A DNA stretch of 64,000 bases. Origin: Bimuria novae-zelandiae CBS 107.79 (taxonomy: Eukaryota; Ascomycota; Dothideomycetes; Pleosporales; Didymosphaeriaceae). The stretch covers positions 228,134 through 292,133 of the forward strand of contig ML976728.1 in NCBI GenBank assembly GCA_010015655.1, written 5' to 3'. The translations under genes were made by a program, and so were the position numbers. Below the pieces are notes generated by a model. The model made no database searches. It was not told where the DNA came from and saw only the letters and a list, made by a program, of their open reading frames with translations. Below, in pieces: positions 25,268-35,354 of this stretch (positions are counted from its first letter, which is position 1; the number at the start of each line of letters is the position of its first letter).

Positions 25268-26511
25268 ATGCGAGCAACGGACCTGTTAACCGCCATCGGG
25301 GCTGTCCTCGGTTTTGCGTCCGCAGATGTAGTCTGCAACACGGAGGCACTGCACCATGCGGCGCAAGTCATCGCAGACACCACAAACGAAGTATTTGAAA
25401 AATCAGTCAAGGACCTCTACAGCAGCCGCAATGTTGAAGGCATTGCTGAAGATCAATTTGGATCGATCATCCTGGGCCTCAATCGCACCTGCAGCGATTG
25501 CAACAGCAACAACTGCGTACAGCAGTTCGATTCCATCATCAAGGAATGTGTCACCGGCCAGGAACTCGGCGGTGGCATTGCCATCACTGATGGAATGACA
25601 GTGGAGGTCTCCATCGACATCTCGCTGAGCGAGGCTTCGGAATCGAAGGCTCTAGATGCCAGAAGGGTGAGGAAGGCCAAGTCCAGGACGAAAACGAAGA
25701 CGAAGGCAAAGACAAGGACAAAGCCCAAGAAAACAAAGTCGAAGGCAAAAAAGACAAAGAAGACAAAGCCCAAGACGAAGCCTAAGAAGACCAAGACGAA
25801 GCCGAAACCAAAGAAGACTAAGACGAAGCCCAAGAAGACCAAGTCTAAAGCCTGCCCGATTAAGAACAAGAAGACTCCTGGCAAGAAGGGTCCTAAACAT
25901 GGCCTTCGGAGCATCATCCCAACACTCTTCCCTAGGGCGGGATCCCAACAAAGTTCCTCGGACGAATGTGAAGCATTCGACGAGGACATGCATACACCCG
26001 CTGGTTGGGGGGAGACCTACTTCGGATGGACAGAAGAAATATATAGCACCATGACCTCGAAGAAACTTCTATCCCTCGCCAAAAAAAAGCCTGGGACCAG
26101 GCCCATAAGAAGAGACCCACAAGCATATTGCTGGTTGCTGCCCTCTATGTCCCTGACCACGGAGTCTATTTCGGGACTATCCCCCATAGAGACGGTGAAG
26201 ACAAGTTCAACGAAGAATGTGCAAGTTTCACAGTGCTGTGGGATGGTTTAAAGGAGGAGCGAAAATTGAAAGGTAATACTGGAAGTCAGCAATTATACCA
26301 TGCGGAGGATGCAGCCATGTTATATGCTTTCAAGAAAGGGGCCTTCGGGGACGGTCCTAAATTTCCACCAGGATCTATGATGGTAACTTTCGGCGAGAAA
26401 AGTGCAAGAGGTACCACTCCACAACGTGTCGCCGCGTGCTCCAAGGGCAACTCCAACATTCTGCCAGACTGCAACCAGGTGCTCAGTTATATGGGAATCG
26501 ACGAAGGATAG
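25268..26511 (+). CDS. Secreted lysine-rich protein with C-terminal deaminase-like domain, frameshifted
   Basis: ATG at 25268 follows a CT-rich promoter stretch typical of expressed fungal genes. The frame encodes a signal peptide (about 20 residues, MRATDLLTAIG...), a Cys-containing globular part (about residues 20-125) and a lysine/threonine/proline tract of about 75 residues built on KTKPKKTK repeats (about 133-210). At an A8 run (26081-26088) the useful frame moves by one base: the first frame ends at 26251, while the other continues with a structured domain to the TAG/TAA end at 26511. That second part has a HAE motif (HAEDAAM, near 26300) and two later cysteines 11 positions apart near 26435-26475, followed by a short hydrophobic helix. 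This is the pattern of zinc-dependent nucleic acid/nucleotide deaminases, and I recall HAEDAA-type secreted proteins from other fungi. Deaminase function and any toxin or effector role are inferred. The break may be genuine, a homopolymer sequencing error, or slippage. Confidence 0.6.
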
Positions 26512-26772
26512 AGTGATACTGAAGAAATCAACTAAGAGAAGCGGCCACGAAGCTCGATTAGGACTTCAAAGGGTGCTGAAGCTTTTCCGGTTAGGCTATG
26601 CTTACAGGCAGGCTCCTGATGCACAGCAATGTGACATTTCCTACGTCTTTAGATTTCGGTTTATAGAGGTGGTTTTATTTTGCGTTATTTTCACTCACAT
26701 TTTGCTGTATTCATCATCCGTCTATTGCCTTTAAATTACATCCGTATCTTTAAAACACGATTTCTAAACTTG

Positions 26773-27999
26773 CTACTCCTGCTCCCAAATTTGCATTGTA
26801 CTCAACCATCTTTGCTTAGAAAATTGTTCACCTTGCCCGTGCAATGGATTATGCTCTAGCTCACGAAGAAATTCCTTCTCAGCAACCTTTCGCTCCTCAG
26901 ACCCAAATTTTCCCCACCACTTCAAAAACGGTTCCAAGATCTCCCGATGGCGCTGCTTTAATTGTTCCAGTCTCTCCTCGCCATCCGCAAATAAGGACTG
27001 GTAAGGTTCTGGTAAGACATAGCTATCGTCGTGATTCCTTGCCGTCCTAACTATGTGTGTCGTGTATTCTTCAGGTCGCTCGAACCAGGTGTCGCAGTTT
27101 GGAGCAGGGCATGCAAATGCTTCGTGTCGTCTATAAAAATGATATCGTTCTATAGCTGCAAGGCGAAGCACTCGAAGCGCCTTTTTCTCGTGTATAATCG
27201 CCCAATCCTGACTCCAAAGGTACTGGCATGTTCCCACTTGCCCACAGAACGGTTTATGCGGCACGATGATGCTCGGTCCAGGAAGATTTTGACATTCATC
27301 CAGTTCTTGCGTTTCGTTGTCGTCCTCTTGAATTGTGACCCTTCGCCACAGTGTTCTTTTCAACCGGCCATCGCGCCGAAGTATTGAGACAAAGACGTTG
27401 ATGTCCGGTGGACACAGCTGGCACACTCTCCTGTGCAACTCTGGCGGTGGCCAACTAGCTGTGCTCGAACCAACTGGATGATGGGATCTATCTTTGAAAT
27501 TATCACCTAGCATGACATATTTGGCCTGCGGAAATAGACATTGCACTCTTCTCCAAAAGTTGCGAATATTTTGGTCCGTCCATGTTTCCCCGCCTATGAA
27601 ACCACACTCAACATGCAAACGCTGTATACAGCGTAAGAAGTCGATATCATGGAGCACATCGCTTGGATGGCCGCCCATTTCCAGCCATTCCCCTTCAACG
27701 CAATACCAGGCCTCTGGATCGGAAAAGAAGAGCTTCGTCGCCTCAATACGTATCAAGTGCGACGTTTGCATAAGTTGGAAGAGTGTTGGCTTGTCGCAAA
27801 ATCGTAGGACGCGCAGTTGCAGCTCTGCAGGTAACCGGGCGAACTGGTGGAAGGACACGTTTGGTGGTGCAGTCGAACTTGGTTGGCGGATGTGGCATGC
27901 GAAAGGGATGCGTAGTTCTCCTTGCCATGTGGATTGGATACCAAAGATATTGGCGTCGATGGGCAGTTCCCAATTCCCGTATGCGATTGCGCCAACCAT
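26773..27999 (-). CDS. F-box protein with a C2H2-like finger
   Basis: A single-exon gene of 408 codons starting at ATG 27999-27997. Residues about 55-95 form an F-box (LPAELQLRVLRFCDKPTLF...), the segment that binds Skp1 in SCF ubiquitin ligases. The region between is a typical diverse fungal F-box partner domain without visible repeats. Near residue 315 the sequence FACPAPNCDTWF followed by two spaced His forms a C-x4-C-x12-H-type finger. Substrate recognition through this finger is possible but unproven. The gene converges with the secreted-protein gene 260 bp away, and its 5' side is 135 bp from a transposon insertion. Many such F-box genes in fungi are lineage-specific. The gene is intact and its composition is unlike the RIP-mutated DNA nearby. 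Confidence 0.75.
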   Translation of the reverse strand: MVGAIAYGNWELPIDANIFGIQSTWQGELRIPFACHIRQPSSTAPPNVSFHQFARLPAELQLRVLRFCDKPTLFQLMQTSHLIRIEATKLFFSDPEAWYCVEGEWLEMGGHPSDVLHDIDFLRCIQRLHVECGFIGGETWTDQNIRNFWRRVQCLFPQAKYVMLGDNFKDRSHHPVGSSTASWPPPELHRRVCQLCPPDINVFVSILRRDGRLKRTLWRRVTIQEDDNETQELDECQNLPGPSIIVPHKPFCGQVGTCQYLWSQDWAIIHEKKALRVLRLAAIERYHFYRRHEAFACPAPNCDTWFERPEEYTTHIVRTARNHDDSYVLPEPYQSLFADGEERLEQLKQRHREILEPFLKWWGKFGSEERKVAEKEFLRELEHNPLHGQGEQFSKQRWLSTMQIWEQE

Positions 28000-28277
28000 G
28001 GTGGTGATGCGGGGGTGGGTCGGAGCAGTTGGGTTGAAGACGAAGCACTATTTATTCAAAGCTACGCCGTAACAGGGGCGAGTAACGCCTATCAGCGGAG
28101 GCGCACGGGCCGCAAACCCTAACCACTACTGTGGTACAAAGGGTAATCTCAATAAAGCCGGCCGTCATGTGACTTGCCAAGACGCTAGCGCGTCACTAGC
28201 GGAACAGAGTCTCCGAGCCTCCAAGAGCTCTGTAGAGCGTCAACACCTACACTTCAACCTCACGTTTCTCACTCAAT

Positions 28278-29727
28278 ATGGCTTCAAATCCTGCCCAAAA
28301 AAAAAAAAAAACTCTCGATTGCTGTCAGAAGCCCAGCTAGCTACTATCGTCGTTCTTAGAACATAATACAACCTCACTTTCCCAGAAATCGCCACTAATT
28401 TGGGTATAACTAACCACGCATGTAGTAAGGCATTTCGGCGCGTTAAAGATGCTGCAAAGGTCGACTTACTACAGGAATTGCTAGCTGCAACACCTATAGT
28501 CAAGCAGTCTCCTCCTGGCAGACCTGTAAAGGTACGCGATGGCTCTACGCTGAGCGCAAGACCACGGCATGACATCATCGTATATGGCACCTACCAGGTG
28601 CATGACGCTGTCAGAGACCTCTGCGTAGAAGCTAGCATCACACTTAGTAAGAATACAGTCTATAATATTGCTAGGGAGCACCGCGACGAGCAGCACCTAT
28701 ATATAATAACTTATAAAGTATAACCTAAAAAACTAGCGCTTAGTAGTAATAATAAGGACTAATAACTATAGTACTATGCCTAGCTTAAGGCTAAAAATAA
28801 CTTACACTTTCTACGCATTATATTCGTTTGCTATAATAAGATCTCTAAGTCTATTAACAAGAGTAATATACGTGGCAGAAAGCAAAGGATTTTAAGATTA
28901 GTTAGATAAGATAGTAACGTCTACGCACTGCCTATAACGCTACCTAAATTTAGTTTTATAATTTACGCTGCTACTTTAACTAATATTACTTACTCTTATT
29001 AACGCCCTTGCGTTGTTTAGGCTTAAGATAATAATATAAGCTATAAAGACCTTATACAACGCGACTCCTATATAAATAATATAGTAAAGGAAGCCTTTAA
29101 GGTTAAACGCTCTTGCGCGACTATTACTAGCACCTATAAGAAGTAGTAACTATAAGAAATTAACTATAATATTACCTATAATAATAGTTAACGCTAAGCT
29201 ACTAATAAGGCTACTAATAAGAAAGGTGGAACTCTCCGCGCAGGTATTAAGAAACCTTTTACTATAGAAAGTTCTTTAAAATAGAGGAGTTTGTATGCAA
29301 AGGAGGGAAGGGCATAAATAGCATCTAGTACGCAAAGAACATACTTAAGAAATACCTATTCCTTTATTATTACACTATACGCGATAATAACTAAGGCGTA
29401 GCTATTTATTTAATTTAAGATAACGTTTACCTATATTTACTAGGCCTCTAGTACTGCCAGCCAGAAATTAAAGCTCTAAGAATCAAGTTTGGCCCTCAGC
29501 CTCCCAATTCACCCGACTTACACCCAATTAAGCGCTGTTTTAGGCGTCTAGAAGGTTTTTTGGCAAGTTACGAATGCCTATCAAGTTCCAAGGAGGCCAA
29601 AAAGGAGGTCTGGCAAGGTGATAAGACACTCAGGCAGTATATGGCCGAAAAGCTTCATCCCACCTACTTTATGCGCGTTGCAGAGCTCTGCGAGGACGTA
29701 GGTGGCCAGAACAACTTTACAGCATAA
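28278..29727 (+). pseudogene. Tc1-like transposase remnant
   Basis: An ATG at 28278 precedes a run of 15 A (28297-28311) across which the frame shifts to the helix-turn-helix segment (LTFPEIATNLGIT...). A TAA at 28364-28366 interrupts it. After the RIP-mutated centre the C-terminal DDE segment returns in another frame with NSPDLHPIK (E replaced by K at the catalytic position) and ends at TAA 29725-29727. The gene is dead. Confidence 0.8.
28297..28311 (+). repeat. A15 homopolymer in transposase start region
   Basis: Fifteen consecutive A directly after the first codons of the transposase. The length is out of frame with the downstream domain, so slippage here is a likely inactivating event. 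Confidence 0.9.
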
Positions 29728-29856
29728 TTAGAACATCTTATTTGGGTGTATTTGCTCATACTTTAGATGGAATCAAGATGCCTGACTTTTAAAGTTGCTA
29801 CCCCTGCAGGAATCCCTGCTGCACGTGACGGCCGACTTTATTGAGATTACCCTTTG

Positions 29857-31161
29857 TATCAGGCAAAAGTGAGGTGAGTGGTCCGCGCACAGCAGGGATG
29901 CCTAACTCGATACAAAACGGACGCCACTAAACAGAAATACCATTAGCTCTATGTAATTTATATGATAATGCTTATACCTCTGTCGTGTGCTGTCTACCAC
30001 AACATCACCATAATATCTCCCCTATTAACACCAACTCGTTAATATCTTACTCGCGACTAACGCCTCTAGATACGCACCTTACGTCTAGCTAGGCATACTT
30101 ACCTATTTATTACTAACCTTCTTAAGGTCTTAAAAAGATAAGTTACTTACGTAATTACTAGCGCACGCGTTACGCTAAAAAAGCGCACTAATTATTTACC
30201 TTCCCTTATAAATAAATAAGTAGACTAGCTTAAAGAATTTATTAAATCTTTTTAAAAAGGGAGGTAGATAAGTTTCCTACGCCTTATAGAGGGTCCCTTT
30301 GCTTACTAAGGCGTTAGTAAATACGTAATTTAGAATATTTTATAAAATAAGGGGTATACTTGCCGCGTTACTCTTACTAAGCCTCCTTTTACTAAGAAGA
30401 ATTATTAGCTACGCCTTACGTAGGTAAAAGCTTACGCTAACTAGTCTCCCTAGTAGTAGTATATAATCCTCTAGAGCAACGAAACTTAGGTAACTAATAA
30501 TTAGCATTATAAGAAGTAGGTTACTAGGCGCCTTAAAAAGAAATTAGATCCCTTTTATATTATTAAGAAACTATGTAAGAAGCGTAGCTAGATGTTCTAG
30601 AGTTACTTCTTAGGTACGATAAAGGGGTCGTTAGTGTTTTAAGAGAAGGAATAGAAGAGTATTAATAAAGAGAGCTATTATAAGAGAGTTATACCTCTTA
30701 TTTACGAATAGCTACGCCTTAATTTATATTTTTAATTTATATAAAATAGCGCTCCTGGGCACGCTACTACTTACATAATTAAAGAGCTTTAATTAAGAGG
30801 AATGTACCCTATCTTTTAGCTAGCGTTCTCGCCAGATCTTAACCTAATTAAGGTAGTGTAGAATAAGATAAAGGACTATATTAAGTAGTATTATTTTAAT
30901 CTACCTAGGGGTAAGCAGCGTATATATAGCTAGCTACGTGATATTATACAGGAAGCGTAGGACTTAATTAAAAGTAAAGTATTTAGGGAGCTTATTAAGA
31001 GCATACTAGCTAGATGCTAGGCTATAATTAATGCAAAAGGTAGTCACACTAGGTACTAAAATTTATACATAAAAGAGGACAAGCGTGCGAAATTTACATG
31101 GCTCGGCATCTTGGCGACACCCCTGTTGTGCGCGGGCCACTCACCTCACTTTTGCCTGATA
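29857..31161 (+). mobile_element. Tc1/mariner-type element 2, RIP-degraded
   Basis: Terminal inverted repeats of about 45 bp, starting TATCAGGCAAAAGTGAGG (29857) and ending in its reverse complement at 31161, bounded by TA. The body is AT-rich and full of stops. A Tc1-type C-terminal catalytic region is readable near 30745-30890 (APGHATTY, then FSPDLN-I-VV-N-IKDY), with stops at Trp and Gln positions. It abuts element 1 at one shared TA. Confidence 0.85.
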
Positions 31162-31220
31162 CCACAGTAGGGCCACCTTCGATAACGCTGTTTCTGACAC
31201 GGAAATTATATAAGATATAT

Positions 31221-33065
31221 TACTCGCGCTGGTCATCCCTTTTAGTCCTCCAATTAAATTTTTGCGCTATTTCAGCGCCCGCACGAGTCACTTTACCTTT
31301 ACCGCCTGCTAAAAACAGTAAGCGGTCAGCGATTCTGCCACTATTCTGCCAGAACACCAGAACTTCGAGCAACTTTCAGCAATTGCAACGCTCTCCAAAA
31401 ACACTAACTTCCTGCCCACAATGCCGCGCGGCGGCCATAAAACAAAGTCCCACGGGTCCGGCGACCACTCTATTGCAATCAGAGCCTCAATTATCACTTT
31501 ACGCGTCGTCACACGCTGGAAATACACCGAGATCCAGGCCGCCACTGGGGTCGCGGCGAGCAGCTGCAGTGCAATCGTGCGTCGAACAGTGGCAGATGCC
31601 GGCACCGAGGACCTCATTGACCTCCTCGATGCGCTGGAGATGGCAAATACGAGATCAGAGAGCAATCTAAGCCGTCCTAGAAAGGTCGAAAGATACTCAT
31701 TAGAGTCGGTTATTATACAAGACGCCGCCTGGTAGTTCCCCCAAGAGACATGGGACGAAGCCGTACGCAATCACACACCATTCAAAGACCTTTCCCGCCT
31801 AACAATAGAGCGAATTTGCAGCCAGCACCCTCACCCGCAACGCAGCCAGCCGTTGTCGCGCGTAATTCAAGCCTACAAGCCTCCATTGTCGGCATCCCTC
31901 CGAGAAATCCGAGCCTAGTACTGTAATTGGGCACTCAAATGGCTCTCCAGGAACGCTTTGTTCGTGTTCACTGACGAGACGTATATCTCCGCCGGTGGCC
32001 GCCCACACAAGCGGAAAAGGATAACAATCGAGCGCGGCCAACCTGCTGATAGTCGTGGCTTTTACACGGATCCTATATATTTCAAGCTCATGTTTTGGGG
32101 TGCCATGTGCGAGGACCTCGACGTCGAGCGCCCATGCCTCATATGGGAATGGGAAACGCCCCAGGAAAGGGGCCAGCACCAGTTCGAGCTTGACCTGGAG
32201 AACCTCACCCAGCATACGCAGGCCACATTTCAGCAGATAAAGGCCCGTCAAGAAGGTACTATCGAACGCCAGATCCTGGGTGAAATCAACGACAATATTC
32301 GACTCCAAAATGAGCGCCGACGCTCCGAGGGCAAGCATGGCGGCATGAAACGCCCCAAGGCTCCCGAGCAGGTGTTCAAGCTCAAGCCTCTCGTACGGGG
32401 TGAAAAGTCTCGCGGAATTGACTGGTTTTTGTATAGGAAATTCGTACTTCATGGCAAGCTTTTTCCGTACCTACGAGCTCTCCGTGAGCGTCACCCCGAG
32501 CGCCCTATCGTCGTTGTTGAAGACGGCGCGCCGGCCCATACAAAATTCGAAGCTCTCTGCCACGCAGAGTACAAATATGAAGGCTTTATACGAGCACCTC
32601 ACCCGAACAATTCACCAGATCTCAATCAAATTGAGCCTATTTGGGACTACATAAAGGATCAATTGCAAGGCAGATTTCAACGCTCGGCAGCAGAAGAAGC
32701 AGTTATTGAAGGCCGAGCTTTGACCACCGATGAATGGAACCTCGCTGGCCCAGCTTGTAGGGCAAGTGCCCTCAGCTTCGAAGAGAAGCTCCGGAAGGTC
32801 GTGCTTTTGGAGGGCAATAACAGCTATCATGGCTTACTTTTGTATATATAAACAAGGCTCTATATCCAGAAGCATTTCCAGAAGATCAGAAGTCGAAATC
32901 AACGTCAATTTGCTACGCTCACAAGCTCGATTTCCTGACGTTTCCAGCTCATACGTTTGCCACACAAAGAAATAGAATCGTCTCATTGGTCGGAGACCCC
33001 TGTTACCCATGGAGCGACCCTCTTCGTACGATTGGACGACTAAAATGGGATGACCAGCGCGAGTA
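31221..33065 (+). mobile_element. Tc1/mariner-type element 3, little mutated
   Basis: TIRs of about 38 bp (31221-31258 and 33031-33065, one indel and two mismatches) with TA at each end, total about 1845 bp. Base composition is like host genes. It contains a single transposase frame with two nonsense codons. Confidence 0.9.
31421..32851 (+). pseudogene. Tc1-like DDE transposase with two stop codons
   Basis: ATG 31421 opens a frame with a helix-turn-helix (YTEIQAATGVAASSCSAIVR). TAG at 31733-31735 and TAG at 31916-31918 interrupt it; beyond them the same frame runs to 32851. The catalytic triad is intact: TDET, then VVEDGAPAHT, then NSPDLNQIEPIWDYIK, with the last two acidic residues spaced as in DD34-type Tc1 enzymes. 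A single internal frame with only two stops suggests recent inactivation, again by transitions. Confidence 0.87.
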
Positions 33066-34480
33066 ACATGCTTCAAGGAGCGAAAACCCCCGCCCCGTTC
33101 CATGACCAAGTCGACTTTTGACTTCTCATTCGGACGTCGTGGTGGCTAGCTAGCCGCTGACATTGTCATTAACTAGCACCGGCTGGTTCCTCGGTAGGGC
33201 GCGTCCCCAACCCGCGCTTCTGACTCTTCTCAACAGCCTTAATAGCTCAACGCATCACAACAGCAACTCTAGTAACGAGAAAAAAAAATTCAACGCTCAT
33301 TATAAATACTCCTCCTGCTCGATCAAACGCCCTCTCCTTCGCACTCTTCCGTCACCCACAAACGCTGATTAACTAGAACCGGCGCCCGGGCCCATATCGA
33401 GCATGTCCAGATGTCAGGACAATTCACACCTACAGGGTGTCTTTTATCGTCGTTATGGACCTGAACAGATACGCTAGTACAAGGACTCTGTGACTCTGCA
33501 TGACTGGACGATTTTATGTCTGCGCGGCTGAGCACACCACCACCTTGCTCCGCGGTCTCCGAATATCTGATGACATTGCGGCTTCGCAGACAAAAGCTTT
33601 CGTTAAATTTTCTTTGACATGCATGGCGACAACACGGGCCTGAGACTTTCGGCAACATTGTCAGTAATCCGTCCTGGAAACCGGGCTGTCGAAATTAGGC
33701 AATATATCTGCAGCCCAAGCAATCCCATTCGACCAACGCTTCGTCAAGAACCCCGCTTTTTCGAGCCACACCTCGTGGATTGTACGCCGTCAAGGGCGCC
33801 CATGTTACATGTGCACAGGATTGCTTCCAGCAAAGTCATGTGCCGACGGATCCTATAGAGGCTTGTTCGTTGGCGCAGTAATCTGTTCGAAGCACATTCG
33901 AAACGAGGCTAACCACAGCATCTCAACACGACAGAAAAAGAAAATCCAACCACGTAGGTGAAGTCTTACAGAGCTATGACTTTCGAGTTTTCTTTTTTGA
34001 AGAGATCATAACTCCAAGCAGGTGGACATTCGCATGCGCGACCTGTATCGCCTAAGCCACCTGCACCCCAGATTCTGCACCGGATCCCATCCCTATTTTC
34101 CCGGACGCCTTGCATCGGATGTTCTGGACTACAAGGCCTACGTACATATTAAAAACGCTTGTCTCCTGATCATTGCCGGCGCGATGGTTACACACGATTG
34201 GAGCAAATTCGGATCTTATCCTAGTACGCCTGTAATACATAGGCCTCCATAATATGCCACGGCAATATAGTCACCTGGCGCCGTACCTGGGTGCCGAGTG
34301 GTCTTGACCTGGTTGCGGCGATATGCATCTCTCTCCAAGGGGGATCGTGTCAGAGGTGGTGCGACACCTCGTGAGTTGAGAGGCCTGTTGCGACTAGGAG
34401 GTAACCGTTCACGGAAGTATTTTACCTGTGGATAATATGAAGAAGCAGTTCGAGATGGCCGCAGTGGACCTGGCGACAGT
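33066..34480. other. Non-coding DNA between the Tc1 cluster and the LPMO gene
   Basis: Normal composition. Frames up to about 110 codons occur, but none shows a domain, signal peptide or consistent codon bias. Probably intergenic with decayed material. Confidence 0.45.
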
Positions 34481-34486
34481 ATAAGA
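34481..34486 (+). promoter_or_regulatory. TATA box of the LPMO gene
   Basis: TATAAG lies 92 bp upstream of the ATG at 34573, in a position usual for fungal TATA-containing promoters. Confidence 0.55.
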
Positions 34487-34572
34487 AGGGCTGGCCATCA
34501 TGCATATTCTCCAACATAGCAAACAAAGCAGTCAATCAATTCATCACCTCAAGCTCTTTTCAGCTATCTAAC

Positions 34573-35354
34573 ATGAAGTTCCTCTCCACTACCGCTGTTG
34601 CTGGCGCACTTTTCCTTGAGGCTGCCAACGGTCACTGTATGTAACAGTTGATAACCCTGACCACTGTTCCTCACTGACGCTCTATCAGACATCTTCCAAA
34701 AGCTTACGGCAAACGGTGTCCAGGGGGGCGTCTACCAGAACATCCGACAAAACACCAACTACAACTCGCCAGTAACTGACCTTGCGTCCAACGATCTCCG
34801 TTGCAATGTCGGTGGATCATCCGGCGCTTCGACCACGACCGTGTCCGTCGCCGCAGGCTCTACGGTGACGTTCACCTCAGACACCGCAGTGTATCACCAG
34901 GGTCCCGTCTCTTTGTACGCAGCAACCCCATCATAGAGTGCAGACTGGATGAGCAAGTCACTAACAAGAAATCAGCTACCTCACCAAAGTTGCCTCAGCG
35001 TCCGCTGCCGACGGCTCAACCCCATGGTCCAAGATCAAGGAGATCGGCCCAACCTTCTCCGGCGGGTCCGCGACCTGGAACCTCGCCCAGTCCTACGACG
35101 TCACTGTTCCCTCATGTGTTCCCGCAGGCGAATACCTCCTCCGCATCGAGCAGCTCGCGATCCACAACCCCGGCGGTGCCCCGCAGTTCTACATTTCTTG
35201 TGCGCAGATCAAGGTCACCGGGGGCGGCAGCAAGACTTTCAGCGGTGTTTCGATCCCGGGACATGTTAAGGCGACCGACCCTGGATACACGGCTAATATC
35301 TATAACAACTTCACCAACTACACTGTTCCGGGACCGGCTGTTAGCAAGTGCTAG
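34573..35354 (+). CDS. AA9 lytic polysaccharide monooxygenase (former GH61)
   Basis: A copper enzyme family that oxidatively cleaves cellulose and related glucans outside the cell. Two introns, 34637-34688 (GTATGT...CAG) and 34915-34975 (GTACGC...CAG), give a 222-residue protein. The signal peptide of 20 residues ends ...AANG, so mature residue 1 is His21, which forms the histidine brace with the second conserved His in the VYHQGPVSF segment. The active-site Gln/Tyr region (LRIEQLAIH and [11 protein letters not shown]) is present, and the protein ends PGPAVSKC. There is no carbohydrate-binding module, as in many short AA9 members. The gene is intact. Substrate specificity cannot be told from sequence alone. 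Confidence 0.93.

Larger units (their letters stand above)
28135..29858 (+). mobile_element. Tc1/mariner-type element 1, internally RIP-mutated
   Basis: TIRs of about 36 bp with one mismatch (28135-28172 and 29822-29858) are bounded by TA. Both ends and roughly 400-550 bp inside each end have normal composition; the middle (about 28690-29440) is strongly RIP-type. The right TA is shared with the next element. Confidence 0.88.

Noticed and set aside
25453..25993. Antisense frames rich in Phe, Leu and Val over the lysine-rich tract, looking like a membrane protein
   Set aside because: They are the complement of Lys/Thr codons; composition alone produces the hydrophobic pattern.
28126..28134. 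Palindrome at the Tc1 insertion as part of a fourth element
   Set aside because: Symmetry stops after 20 bp and no further inverted match was found, so I treat it as a target site.
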